Shown: positions 25,827 to 34,025 of the stretch, one piece after another
Numbering within the stretch: position 1 is the first letter of the stretch
Layout: each line of letters starts with the position of its first letter
DNA from: Hymenobacter telluris
GTDB taxonomy: Bacteria > Bacteroidota > Bacteroidia > Cytophagales > Hymenobacteraceae
Assembly (NCBI RefSeq): GCF_017313265.1
Contig: NZ_JAFLQZ010000001.1
Location: forward strand, 558,001-622,000
DNA: 64,000 nt
Direction: 5' to 3'
Made by a program: the position numbers and the translations under genes
Notes under the pieces: generated by a model
What the model saw: the letters and a program-made list of their open reading frames with translations, nothing else
Databases searched by the model: none
Told to the model about the DNA's origin: nothing

Positions 25827-27428
25827 GTGGTTCTTCAATCAGAAACATCAGGTCAGACGGTAGCTCCTGTGGCTGATTCTTCCTCGGATTGCGCGCCGGC
25901 TTCCGCTACCAATACCGCAATCAGCGCGGCTCCGGCCGTAGCCACGGCTCCTGTTACCTCCTATGCCAACGTCGTACTGCCCGGCGACTTTCCCGACCCT
26001 ACGATTGCCAAAATCGGGGATACGTACTGGGCCAGCGCTACTTCGGCCGAGTGGGGCCCGGTTTTCCCGTTGTTTAAGTCCACTAACCTGGTGGATTGGC
26101 AGCTGGTGAGCCACGTTTTCCCTACTAATGATTCGCTGCCGGAATGGACGGAAGCCAATTTCTGGGCCCCCGAGATTTTCCACGAAAACGGCACAACCTA
26201 CATTTACTACACGGCGCGTAAGAAAGGCGGCCCGCTGGCCATCGGCGTAGCCTCCGCCGACAACCCCGCCGGCCCCTACACCGACCACGGCCCGCTGGTA
26301 GCGCAGCCCCACGGCTCCATCGACGGCTTCCCAATGCGCGACGAGCACGGCGACCTGTATCTGGTGTGGAAGGAAGACGGCAATGCTTTTCAGGCCCCGA
26401 CGCCCATTTGGGCCCAGCGCATCAACGACACGCATACCGCGCTGCTTGGGGAGCAAGTGGAGCTGTTCCGCAACGATGCCCCTTGGGAAGGCTGCCTGGT
26501 GGAAGGCTCGGCCATTGTGCGGCACAACAGCTACTTCTATATGTTTTATGCCGGCAACGGCTGTTGCGGCAAGTGCTGCACCTACGCCACCGGCGTAGCC
26601 CGCGCCAAGAGTTTGCTGGGCCCTTGGGAGAAATGCCCGGAAAACCCGATCCTCAAGAAAAACACCACCTGGAAATGCCCCGGCCACGGCACCGTAGCTG
26701 AGTTTGAAGGCCGCTGGTTCCTGCTACACCACGCCTACCATGTGCAAAGCCACGAGTTTGTGGGTCGGCAAGGCATGCTGAGCGAGTTCACCTGGAACGA
26801 GGAAGGCTGGCCGGAATTTGAAGGCAAAAGCCCCCAGGCTGCCGCGCTGCACGATGTAAGCATCCTAAACGTAGCCGACAATTTCGAGGGTAACTGCCTG
26901 GCTGGTACCTGGCAATGGCCCATTGGCCGCCAGCCGCGGGTGGGCGTAAGCGACGGGCAGCTGCTGCTCACCGCCAGCCCCGACGGCGTAGGCTCGTTGG
27001 TAGCGCAGCGCACCTTCACAGCTACTTACAAGGTAACTACCGCAGTGGAGTTGAACTCGTTGCCGCCCGCCACTTTCGCCGGCCTTTCGGCCATTGGCGA
27101 CCCCAACAACGCCCTGGCCCTGGTAGCCGGCGACGGTACCGTGCAGGTATGGTCGGTGAAGGGTGGGCAGCATGAGTGCATCACCAAGGTGGAGTTGCCA
27201 GCCGGCAAAACCCTGCATCTGCGCCTCGAGGCCTGGGGCGGGCAGCGTTTCCGCTTCACTTATAACGTGGATGGCAGCACCTGGCAGCCGGTTGTGCTCG
27301 ACAGCTTCGCGCTCAACGGCACCTACCTGCCGCCTTGGGACCGGGGCATCCGGGTGGGGCTGCTGGCCCAGGGACCCGCTACTTCAACGGTGGCTTTCAA
27401 CCACTTCACCATTCGCAACCACCGCTAA
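25827..27428 (+). CDS. GH43-like beta-xylosidase/arabinofuranosidase with C-terminal lectin-like domain, GTG start
   Basis: 533 residues from GTG 25827. The five-bladed propeller begins VVLPGDFPDPTIAKIGDTYW, where the Asp of FPDPT is the expected catalytic base of family 43. The acid Glu is probably in CLVEGSAIVRHN, and the pKa-modulating Asp around DGFPMRDEHGDLYL. After about residue 345 a beta-sandwich (EGNCLAGTWQWPIGRQPRVG onward) resembles the C-terminal concanavalin-like domain of beta-xylosidases. The first 35 residues are Ala/Ser/Thr/Val-rich, like a linker. The frame is open upstream and encodes a hydrophobic stretch (LLLLFLSPFAFSVVVLQS) that looks like the missing signal peptide, but no ATG, GTG or TTG occurs before 25827. 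It may be a damaged or mis-started exported enzyme. Two Cys-rich segments (NGCCGKCC) are unusual. Confidence 0.85.
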   Translation: MVLQSETSGQTVAPVADSSSDCAPASATNTAISAAPAVATAPVTSYANVVLPGDFPDPTIAKIGDTYWASATSAEWGPVFPLFKSTNLVDWQLVSHVFPTNDSLPEWTEANFWAPEIFHENGTTYIYYTARKKGGPLAIGVASADNPAGPYTDHGPLVAQPHGSIDGFPMRDEHGDLYLVWKEDGNAFQAPTPIWAQRINDTHTALLGEQVELFRNDAPWEGCLVEGSAIVRHNSYFYMFYAGNGCCGKCCTYATGVARAKSLLGPWEKCPENPILKKNTTWKCPGHGTVAEFEGRWFLLHHAYHVQSHEFVGRQGMLSEFTWNEEGWPEFEGKSPQAAALHDVSILNVADNFEGNCLAGTWQWPIGRQPRVGVSDGQLLLTASPDGVGSLVAQRTFTATYKVTTAVELNSLPPATFAGLSAIGDPNNALALVAGDGTVQVWSVKGGQHECITKVELPAGKTLHLRLEAWGGQRFRFTYNVDGSTWQPVVLDSFALNGTYLPPWDRGIRVGLLAQGPATSTVAFNHFTIRNHR

Positions 27429-27517
27429 CGACGAGTTTCAAAAGAGTAATTAGGTTAGGATATAGGTGGCGTACTGGTAGGCAAGGGCGTATTATTATCA
27501 GGGCATTATAGAGCAGT

Positions 27518-27551
27518 AAAGAGCCCGGCAACACATGTTGCCGGGCTCTTT
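27518..27551 (+). terminator. intrinsic terminator after the GH43-like gene
   Basis: Perfect 15-bp arms (AAAGAGCCCGGCAAC at 27518-27532, complement 27537-27551) with a 4-nt loop and a T-rich flank (CTTTGCTTTTC). It isolates the following sigma-54 promoter. Confidence 0.9.
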
Positions 27552-27572
27552 GCTTTTCACAGCCGAACACGT

Positions 27573-27588
27573 TGTCCATTTGTGGACA
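27573..27588. promoter_or_regulatory. upstream activator palindrome, exporter unit 1
   Basis: TGTCC-N6-GGACA, preceded by CCGAACAC (27563-27570). The same arrangement occurs before exporter unit 2. Its centre is about 100 bp upstream of the predicted start, the place expected for an NtrC-type activator site. Confidence 0.7.
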
Positions 27589-27653
27589 TATTAGTTCTAT
27601 GATAACTGGTGCGTGTTCGGTGTAAGTTTATGATTGATAGTAGTTTATGAATG

Positions 27654-27669
27654 TGGCACGGCCATTGGC
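27654..27669 (+). promoter_or_regulatory. sigma-54 (-24/-12) promoter, exporter unit 1
   Basis: TGGCACGGCCATTGGC matches the sigma-54 consensus TGGCACG-N4-TTGC except that the -12 element reads TTGG-C. The GG of -24 is at 27655-27656. The context TATGAATGTGGCACGGC is nearly identical to the second promoter. Predicted start is near 27680, 26 bp before the adaptor ATG. Confidence 0.75.
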
Positions 27670-27705
27670 TGACAGTAGGGACCTACTATTCCTTGCTGTA
27701 CGAAA

Positions 27706-28953
27706 ATGGACAGAGCTATTTCAACATCCACCCAGAACCGCCGCCAGCGCCGCATGTGGCTGCTGAGTGCGGGGGCGCTTTTGCTGCTAGCCGCTTGCTT
27801 GTTTGCATTCCGCAACATGCTCAAGCCTACGTTGGAGCGCAACGCCATCCTGACTGCCAAAGTGGAAACGGGCGACGTGGAAGCCTCCCTCACTGCGGCC
27901 GGAGTGGTGATTCCGGCGCACGAGGCAGTCATTACCAGCCCCATCCAAAGCACTATCCGGCAGGTGACGGTGGCCGTGGGTAGCAAGGTGCTGCCGGGCC
28001 AGACCATTCTGGAACTCGACAAAGAACAAACCACCTCGGCGCTGGCCAAGCTGCAAGACGAGCAGCAGCAGAACCGCAACAAAAACAGCCAGCTCCAGCT
28101 CAGCCTGGAAAAAGCCCTGAACGACCTTCGCTCGCAGGAGCAGGTACAGCTGGTGCGGGTGCGCAGCTTGCAGTCGGCGCTACGCGACGAGCAGTATTTG
28201 CTGAAGATTGGGGGCGGCACCGCGGAAAGTGTGCGCCAGGCCGAGCTTAACCTGAAAATTGCGCAGCTGGAATTGAAACGCTTGGGCGAGCAAATCCGGA
28301 ACCAGCGCGCCGCCAACGGCGCCGACGTGCGGGAGCTAGGCTTCACCATGCAGATTCAGGACCGCAACATTACCGAGCTGGCCGGCAAGCTGGCCCAGGC
28401 CAACATCAGCAGCCAGCAGCCCGGCGTGCTTACCTGGGTGAACGAGGACCTCGGCTCCACCGTGCAGGCCGGCGACCCGCTGGCCCGCGTAGCCGACCTG
28501 AGCCGCTTCCGGGTGCGGGCCACCATTTCCGACGCTTACGCCGACGCCCTGCACCTCGGCGACCCGGTGGTAATCCGCATCAACGACACCGATTTGCGCG
28601 GCACCGTGAGCACCATCAGCCCCGCCGTGGATAAAGGCGTGGTAACCTTCTACGCTACTTTGGCCGAGGACCACCACCCGGCCCTGCGCTCCAACCTGCG
28701 GGCCGATGTGTTTGTGGTGACGAAAGCGCATCATAACGTGGTGCGCGTGAAGAACGGGCCGTTCTACCAGGGCGGTAAAGAGCAGCCGGTGTTTGTGGTG
28801 CAGGGCGGCAAGGCCATGCGGCGCGTGGTGCAGTTCGGCGACAGTAACCTGGATTTCGTGGAAATCATTGGGGGCCTGCGCCCCGGCGAAGAGGTAGTGG
28901 TGTCGGATATGAAGGAGCACCTCGAAACGCCCGAACTCACCCTCAACAACTAG
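27706..28953 (+). CDS. HlyD/MacA-like periplasmic adaptor of ABC exporter
   Basis: 415 residues. One N-terminal membrane helix (about 17-35, MWLLSAGALLLLAACLFAF) is followed by the lipoyl half-motif GDVEASLTAAGVVIPAHEAV, a long coiled coil (about 105-215, repeated Gln/Leu/Glu heptads), the second lipoyl half (SSQQPGVLTWVNEDLGSTV) and a beta-barrel. This is the architecture of inner-membrane-anchored adaptors that connect an ABC permease to a TolC-type channel. The TolC-like gene starts 11 bp downstream. Expression should depend on the sigma-54 promoter 40-50 bp upstream. Confidence 0.93.
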   Translation: MDRAISTSTQNRRQRRMWLLSAGALLLLAACLFAFRNMLKPTLERNAILTAKVETGDVEASLTAAGVVIPAHEAVITSPIQSTIRQVTVAVGSKVLPGQTILELDKEQTTSALAKLQDEQQQNRNKNSQLQLSLEKALNDLRSQEQVQLVRVRSLQSALRDEQYLLKIGGGTAESVRQAELNLKIAQLELKRLGEQIRNQRAANGADVRELGFTMQIQDRNITELAGKLAQANISSQQPGVLTWVNEDLGSTVQAGDPLARVADLSRFRVRATISDAYADALHLGDPVVIRINDTDLRGTVSTISPAVDKGVVTFYATLAEDHHPALRSNLRADVFVVTKAHHNVVRVKNGPFYQGGKEQPVFVVQGGKAMRRVVQFGDSNLDFVEIIGGLRPGEEVVVSDMKEHLETPELTLNN

Positions 28954-28964
28954 CCGCCAAGCCC

Positions 28965-30413
28965 ATGAAACGGATATTTTCCTTCCTGCTGTTGCTGGCC
29001 GGCGGCCCCGCCGTGGCACAAACCCAAACCAGCAGCCTGACCCTGAACCAAGTAATTGAGCTGGCCTTGGCGCAGTCGGCGGTGGCCCGGCAAACCCAAA
29101 CCAGCCGCGACCAAAGCTACTGGCAGTGGCGCAGCTACCAAGCCGACTACAAGCCGCAACTGGGTTTGCAAGGGGTGGTGCCCGGTTTCAGCCGGGCCGT
29201 AACGCCGGTTGTGCAGCCCGACGGTACCACCGATTTCCGGGCCGTGCGCATCAACAACTCCAACCTGGCCCTGACTGCCAGCCAGAACATCGGCCTGACG
29301 GGCGGGCAGGTATTCATTGCCTCCGAAGTGCAGCGCTTCGATGATTTCAACCGCAGCTTGAAGCGCTACAACAACCAGCCCGTGGCCATTGGCCTCACCC
29401 AGCCGATTGGCCGGTTCAACGCGTTACGCTGGGCGCGGCGCATAGAGCCGTTGCGCTATCAGGAAAGCCAGCGGCTGTACGTAGAAGAACGCGAAACCAT
29501 TGCCCAACGCATCACGGAGCTGTATTTTGATGTGTTGCAGCAGCAGGTAAACGCCGAAGTAGCCAACCAGAACGTGCAAGCCAACCAGGAGCTGCTACGC
29601 CTCGGCAAGGAGCGGTACCAACTCGGCCAGCTTTCCCAGAGCGACTTGCTGCGGCTGGAGCTGAACCTGCTCAACGCCCGCCAAGCATTGGCCCAAGGCC
29701 AGCTCGATGCCCAGAATGCGGCGGTCAGCTTGCAGAGCTACACCGGCGTGCGCCCCCAAACGCTCCGCCTGACCGTGCCGGCCGCCGCGCCGCGCCTCGT
29801 GGTGCCAGCGGGGCAGGCTCTGGCAGAAGCCCGGCAAAACCGCAGCGCGGTGCTGGCATTCAGCCGCCGCCTGTTGGAGGCCGAGCAAGTGGTGGCCAAG
29901 GCGCGCGGGACCACTGGCTTCCAGGCTACGCTTTCGGCCAACCTGGGCTACGTAAACCAGGCCCCCAACCTCTGGGACACCTACGCGGCCTTGCAAAACC
30001 AGCAGCAGGTGCAGCTTACGTTTGCGCTGCCCCTCGTGGACTGGGGCCGCCAGAAGGCCATTGTGAAAACCGCCGAGCTAACCCGCCGCCAAGTGCAAGT
30101 AGATGTCAGCCAGGAAGAAGTAACCTTCGAGCAAACCGTACAGGTACAAGCCGGCCAACTCAGCACCCTCGCCGAGCAACTGTCATTAGCAGCGCTAGGC
30201 GACTCTCTGGCCCAGCAGCGCTATGCCATTGCGCAGGCCACCTACAAAGTCGGCCGCATCAGCCTCACCGACCTCACCATTGCCGTAGCCGAAAAAGACC
30301 AGGCCCGCCGCGCCTATATTCTGGCCTTGCGCGCCGCCTGGGTGGCCCATTACCGCCTGCGCGCCCTCACACTCTACGACTTCGAGCGCCAGACGCCGCT
30401 GGCAGCAAAGTAG
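28965..30413 (+). CDS. TolC-family outer-membrane channel
   Basis: 482 residues. A signal peptide (MKRIFSFLLLLAGGPAVAQ) precedes two outer-membrane efflux protein repeats (about 25-220 and 245-470) made of long amphipathic helices (LTLNQVIELALAQSAVARQ at the start; NAEVANQNVQANQELLRLGK and RYAIAQATYKVGRISLTDL as pseudo-repeats) with short beta strands. It forms a trimeric channel through the outer membrane. It is co-transcribed with the adaptor 11 bp upstream and would serve the ABC permeases encoded from 31.3 kb. It might also serve the RND pump elsewhere in the genome. Confidence 0.93.
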   Translation: MKRIFSFLLLLAGGPAVAQTQTSSLTLNQVIELALAQSAVARQTQTSRDQSYWQWRSYQADYKPQLGLQGVVPGFSRAVTPVVQPDGTTDFRAVRINNSNLALTASQNIGLTGGQVFIASEVQRFDDFNRSLKRYNNQPVAIGLTQPIGRFNALRWARRIEPLRYQESQRLYVEERETIAQRITELYFDVLQQQVNAEVANQNVQANQELLRLGKERYQLGQLSQSDLLRLELNLLNARQALAQGQLDAQNAAVSLQSYTGVRPQTLRLTVPAAAPRLVVPAGQALAEARQNRSAVLAFSRRLLEAEQVVAKARGTTGFQATLSANLGYVNQAPNLWDTYAALQNQQQVQLTFALPLVDWGRQKAIVKTAELTRRQVQVDVSQEEVTFEQTVQVQAGQLSTLAEQLSLAALGDSLAQQRYAIAQATYKVGRISLTDLTIAVAEKDQARRAYILALRAAWVAHYRLRALTLYDFERQTPLAAK

Positions 30414-30421
30414 CAACGACC

Positions 30422-31018
30422 CTAGAATTCAAATTGCAACGTGCTTAGATTGTAGCGTCCGGTCTTCTGATTCTTCTCTTCGTCGTAGAAACAGAGCTGG
30501 ATTTGCTGCGAAGTGGTTGGTTTAATGCCACAGCACCACCACAAGGACGAGATGCTTCGGCGGTAGGCGTCGATTGGAAACGGCGAAAAATCAGCTAGCG
30601 CATACTGCTTGAGCAAGTGTCCTTGCTGGCTATACACAACGAAAACGTTGTCGCCGTAGCCCAGGCTCGCCCAATTATCGAGGGTAACCAGATAGCTGCC
30701 GCCATTAGTAACCACAGCAGTTGTGGGGGCCGTCCAGTTGCTAAGCGGGGCTTCCCAAACCTTGATGGTATCCTGATTGATAATCCGGAACATAATGGCG
30801 TGGCATGGGACCAGGGTTGTATCGGCGGCCGAGAACTTGTGTTTTCTCTTCGGTTTAGCGTCTCTCCAGGCAGCGTATTTCGTTGGGATTTTTAGTGGCA
30901 CTATCTCCGCGAAGTAGGTGCTGTCAGGAGAGTAGTACCGTTTTGTACGGGGTAGGGGCCAGGAGTCGGCCAGCAGCGGAAACGGGCATAGCAGCCACAG
31001 TAGCAGAATTAATTTCAT
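30422..31018 (-). CDS. secreted or periplasmic protein of unknown function between the two exporter units
   Basis: 198 residues from the ATG at 31018 (ATG two codons upstream possible). Signal peptide MKLILLLWLLCPFPLLADS, then a beta-rich domain (YYSPDSTYFAEIVPLKIPT, SYLVTLDNWASLGYGDNVFV, GRYNLSTLQFEF) that may be half of a propeller-like fold; YSPDSTYFAEI and GDNVFVVYSQQG look like blade repeats. I do not recognise a named family. It is divergent from the ABC ATPase unit and converges on the TolC-like gene with only 8 bp between stops. Because it faces the second sigma-54 control region, shared control is possible. A TGTCC half-site lies at 31094-31098. Confidence 0.75.
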   Translation of the reverse strand: MKLILLLWLLCPFPLLADSWPLPRTKRYYSPDSTYFAEIVPLKIPTKYAAWRDAKPKRKHKFSAADTTLVPCHAIMFRIINQDTIKVWEAPLSNWTAPTTAVVTNGGSYLVTLDNWASLGYGDNVFVVYSQQGHLLKQYALADFSPFPIDAYRRSISSLWWCCGIKPTTSQQIQLCFYDEEKNQKTGRYNLSTLQFEF

Positions 31019-31123
31019 TGGCATAGATGCCTGGCTGGTAGATGCAAAGCAAGATAGCATCAGTTGCTGCGAATACTACTCTAAATACTAACGTGTCCAT
31101 TCATCATTTATTACCGAACACAC

Positions 31124-31139
31124 TGTCCGTTTTCGGACA
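31124..31139. promoter_or_regulatory. upstream activator palindrome, exporter unit 2
   Basis: TGTCC-N6-GGACA preceded by CCGAACAC (start 31114), as at 27573. Distance to the downstream TGGCAC element is 81 bp in both units. Confidence 0.7.
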
Positions 31140-31204
31140 GGATTTATAGCTGGTGTAAACCGGTTTTGTTTGATAAGTATCTGTTTTTCAAATTGATATG
31201 AATA

Positions 31205-31220
31205 TGGCACGGCGCTTGGC
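31205..31220 (+). promoter_or_regulatory. sigma-54 (-24/-12) promoter, exporter unit 2
   Basis: TGGCACGGCGCTTGGC, preceded by TATGAATA, aligns base for base with the promoter of unit 1 apart from the 4-bp spacer. Predicted start is near 31231, about 70 bp before the ATPase ATG. Confidence 0.75.
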
Positions 31221-31302
31221 TATACTGCCAGGAACCCAGCGCCGGACTGCTTGAAACCGGACACTTCCTTCGTCATCCTTCCTATTCTGCTTTCAACTTC
31301 TC

Positions 31303-32049
31303 ATGGAAAACATCCTCACCCAAACTACCGCCCGGCCCCAGGCAACCACCGAAGCAGCACGCGCCGCCGCCAGCCAGCCCGTTATTCAGCTGCGCGACAT
31401 CGAGAAGGTGTACCAAACCAAAACCATCGAAACCGTAGCCCTGAACCGCGTGAACCTGACCATCAACAAGGGCGAGTTCGTGTCGATTATGGGGCCTTCG
31501 GGCTGCGGGAAGTCCACGCTGCTCAGCATCATGGGGCTGCTCGACGAGCCCACGGGCGGCACGATAGCGCTGGATGGCCGGCCGGTGCAGTCGTACTCCG
31601 ATAAGGAGCTGGCTTCGTTGCGCAACCACAAAATCGGGTTCGTTTTCCAGAGCTACCACCTCATCAACGACCTCTCGGTGCTCGACAACGTGGAGCTGCC
31701 GCTACTTTACCGGCCCGGCGTAGGGGGCAAAGAGCGGCGCGAGCGGGCCTATGCCGCCCTCGAAAAAGTAGGACTCGGGGCCCGCACCAACCACTTCCCC
31801 AGTCAGCTTTCCGGCGGGCAGCGCCAGCGCGTAGCTATTGCCCGCGCCCTGGCCGGCCGCCCCGAAATCATTCTGGCCGATGAGCCCACCGGCAACCTCG
31901 ACTCGGTGATGGGAGAGGAAATTATGGACTTGCTGCTGGGCCTCAACCGGCAGGAGGGAACCACCATTGTAATGGTCACGCACGACGAGCAGCAGGCCCT
32001 GAAAACGCAGCGCCTCATCCGCTTCTTCGATGGCAGCCAGGTTAGTTAG
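31303..32049 (+). CDS. ABC transporter ATP-binding protein (LolD/MacB type)
   Basis: 248 residues. After about 27 non-conserved residues the nucleotide-binding domain shows Walker A GPSGCGKST (about 66-74), Q-loop in GFVFQSYHLINDLS, signature LSGGQRQRVAIARAL, Walker B IILADEPTGNLDS and the switch His in VMVTHDEQQA. This is the lipoprotein/macrolide export subfamily that works with FtsX-like permeases. It should power the permeases at 32.8 and 34.1 kb. The stop codon coincides with the left edge of a palindromic repeat, so the extreme C-terminus may have been altered by that insertion. Confidence 0.96.
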   Translation: MENILTQTTARPQATTEAARAAASQPVIQLRDIEKVYQTKTIETVALNRVNLTINKGEFVSIMGPSGCGKSTLLSIMGLLDEPTGGTIALDGRPVQSYSDKELASLRNHKIGFVFQSYHLINDLSVLDNVELPLLYRPGVGGKERRERAYAALEKVGLGARTNHFPSQLSGGQRQRVAIARALAGRPEIILADEPTGNLDSVMGEEIMDLLLGLNRQEGTTIVMVTHDEQQALKTQRLIRFFDGSQVS

Positions 32050-32192
32050 TGCTTGGTGCTTAGTGCACAGTGCACAGTGCTTAGTGCATAGGGCCTAGTT
32101 ACCTAATACTCGCATCCTGTTACGCTCATTTATCAATTGCTCGAAACCCTATGCCTTACCTACTAAGCACCAAGCACTATGCACCAAGCACT
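32049..32192. repeat. AGTGCTTGGTGCTTAGT-type palindromic repeat overlapping two genes
   Basis: Left part consists of tandem 8-11-bp units (AGTGCTTGGTGCTTAGTGC...). The right part (32162-32192) is an inverted copy built of AAGCACCAAGCACTATGCACC. The element starts at the stop codon of the ATPase gene and ends inside the ECF sigma reading frame, giving its first ~14 codons. It probably inserted into the ATPase-sigma junction. Confidence 0.75.
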
Positions 32193-32765
32193 AAAACCAC
32201 TGATGCTGCTTTAGTTGCCGCCTGCCGCCAAGGCAACGCTGCTGCCCAGGAGCAACTGTATAGCCGCTTTGCCCCCAAGATGCTGGCCTTGTGTTTGCGC
32301 TATATGCGCCACGAGTTCGACGCCGAGGATGCCCTGGCTCGTGGCTTCGTGAAGGTGTTCCGCTGCCTGCATCAGTTCGAGGGCAAGGGCAGCCTGGAAG
32401 GGTGGGTGCGCCGCATCATGGTGCATGAGTCCCTGAGTGTGCTGCGCCGCCGGGAATCACTCACGCTCAGCATCGAGGACTGCTACACCGGCCACCTGGC
32501 CGCCGACCTGCCCGCCGCCGACGTGGAGCTGCAAGCCGCCGATTTGCTCCGGCTGGTGCAGGACTTGCCGGCGGGCTACCGGGCCGTGTTCAACCTGTGC
32601 GCGCTGGAAGGCTATTCGCACCCTGAGGTGGCCGGGCTGCTGGGCATATCGGAAGGAACCAGCAAGTCGCAGCTCAGCAAGGCCCGCGCCGTATTGCAGC
32701 GGCAGGTAATAGCCCTGCATTCTTCTTATTCATCGTCTTCCTACGCCCACGCTCATGTTGCTTAG
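32151..32765 (+). CDS. ECF-type RNA polymerase sigma factor with repeat-derived N-terminus
   Basis: 204 residues. Homology-type sequence starts at TDAALVAACRQGNAAAQEQL (residue 17). Region 2 includes YSRFAPKMLALCLRYMRHEFDAEDALARGFVKVF and FEGKGSLEGWVRRIMVHE (quoted in parts). Region 4 (about 140-185) has LPAGYRAVFNLCALEGYSH and VAGLLGISEGTSKSQLSKAR, a classical helix-turn-helix. Residues 4-16 (LLSTKHYAPSTKT) are encoded by an intergenic repeat element. No anti-sigma gene follows; instead the permease gene starts 11 bp before this stop codon, so the two are translationally coupled. It would recruit polymerase to unknown promoters and lies within a sigma-54-driven operon, which suggests a regulatory cascade. 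The true start is uncertain. Confidence 0.85.
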   Translation: MPYLLSTKHYAPSTKTTDAALVAACRQGNAAAQEQLYSRFAPKMLALCLRYMRHEFDAEDALARGFVKVFRCLHQFEGKGSLEGWVRRIMVHESLSVLRRRESLTLSIEDCYTGHLAADLPAADVELQAADLLRLVQDLPAGYRAVFNLCALEGYSHPEVAGLLGISEGTSKSQLSKARAVLQRQVIALHSSYSSSSYAHAHVA

Positions 32766-34005
32766 CTACCTCAAAATTGCCTGGAAAGTCCTGCTGCGCC
32801 GCAAGTTCTTCACCTTCATCAGCCTGTTCGGCATCAGCTTCACCCTGATGATTCTGCTGGTGGTGTATGCCTTCTACGACCACACCGTGGGGCCGCACAC
32901 GCCCGAGAAAAAGGTGGATCGGCTGCTGTTCGTCAACCGCGCCACCGTATCCTATAAAGAGGGCAATGGCAGCAACAACGGCACCATCAGCTACAGTTTC
33001 CTGGAGCGCTATGTGCGGCCCTTGCGCACCCCCGAAAAAATTTCCATCAGCACGTATTTCAGCTCCACTGCGGCCTACGTGGGCAACCAGAAGCTGGATG
33101 TGGACCTGAAATACACCGACGGCCAGTTCTGGCAAGTGCTGGATTTCGACTTCGTGGAAGGCCGGCCCTACACCCTGAGCGAGGTGCAAAGCGGCGCCCA
33201 CGTAGCCGTACTCAACGAGCGAACCTGCCGCGCCTATTTTGGTGCCACCAGCGGCGTGCTCGGCAAAACCATCGAAACCGACCGGGTGCGCTACCAAGTG
33301 ATAGGGGTGGTGAAGGACGTGCCCGGTATGCGCTTCAACTCCTACGCCGATATGTGGGTGCCCATCAGCACCAGCACCCAGGACGCCAAAGACCCCGGCT
33401 ACTTCGGCGACTGTATGGCCATTATACAGGCTCGCACCCCCGCTGATCTACCTGCCGTGCAGGCCGAGTTCAGCCGGGTAGTGGACCAAGTGCCCGTGCC
33501 CGACCCCAAAAAGCACGCGAAAGTACACGTGTACGCCGGCACCCTGCTGTCCTCCACGGTGCGCTGGTTCAACAACAACAGCAAACCCGACGACGGCGTG
33601 GCTGCCCTCATGGGCAAAGTGGCCCTCGTAACCCTGCTGTTTATGCTGCTGCCGGCCCTCAATCTTATTAATGTGAACGTGAGCCGCATTCTGGAGCGCT
33701 CTTCGGAAATCGGGGTGCGGAAGGCGTTTGGTGCCACCTCGGGCACACTTATCCGGCAGTTTCTGGTGGAGAATGTGTTTCTGACCTTACTGGGCGGGGT
33801 GCTGGGGCTGGTGCTGGCTAGCGTGGTGCTGCATATTATTGATAGCAGCGGCTTCATTCCCTATACTACGCTCACGCTCAACCCCCGCATTTTCGCGGGT
33901 GGGCTGCTGCTGAGCTTGCTGTTCGGGGTGCTGTCGGGCGTGTATCCGGCCTACAAAATGTCGAAGCTTCAGGCCGTGCAGGCCTTGAAAGGCGGCCGTA
34001 ATTAG
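32755..34005 (+). CDS. ABC transporter permease A (FtsX/MacB type)
   Basis: 416 residues. TM1 about 20-42 (FFTFISLFGISFTLMILLVV), a MacB-like periplasmic domain (about 45-275), then three C-terminal helices (about 283-300, 330-355, 375-400) of the FtsX domain, with the cytosolic loop ILERSSEIGVRKAFGATSG that contacts the ATPase and the ending MSKLQAVQALKGG. It likely forms a heterodimer with permease B and exports or extrudes a substrate from the periplasm or outer leaflet. It overlaps the sigma gene by 11 bp. Confidence 0.93.
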   Translation: MLLSYLKIAWKVLLRRKFFTFISLFGISFTLMILLVVYAFYDHTVGPHTPEKKVDRLLFVNRATVSYKEGNGSNNGTISYSFLERYVRPLRTPEKISISTYFSSTAAYVGNQKLDVDLKYTDGQFWQVLDFDFVEGRPYTLSEVQSGAHVAVLNERTCRAYFGATSGVLGKTIETDRVRYQVIGVVKDVPGMRFNSYADMWVPISTSTQDAKDPGYFGDCMAIIQARTPADLPAVQAEFSRVVDQVPVPDPKKHAKVHVYAGTLLSSTVRWFNNNSKPDDGVAALMGKVALVTLLFMLLPALNLINVNVSRILERSSEIGVRKAFGATSGTLIRQFLVENVFLTLLGGVLGLVLASVVLHIIDSSGFIPYTTLTLNPRIFAGGLLLSLLFGVLSGVYPAYKMSKLQAVQALKGGRN

Positions 34006-34025
34006 AGCACCGGCCTGCCAAACTC

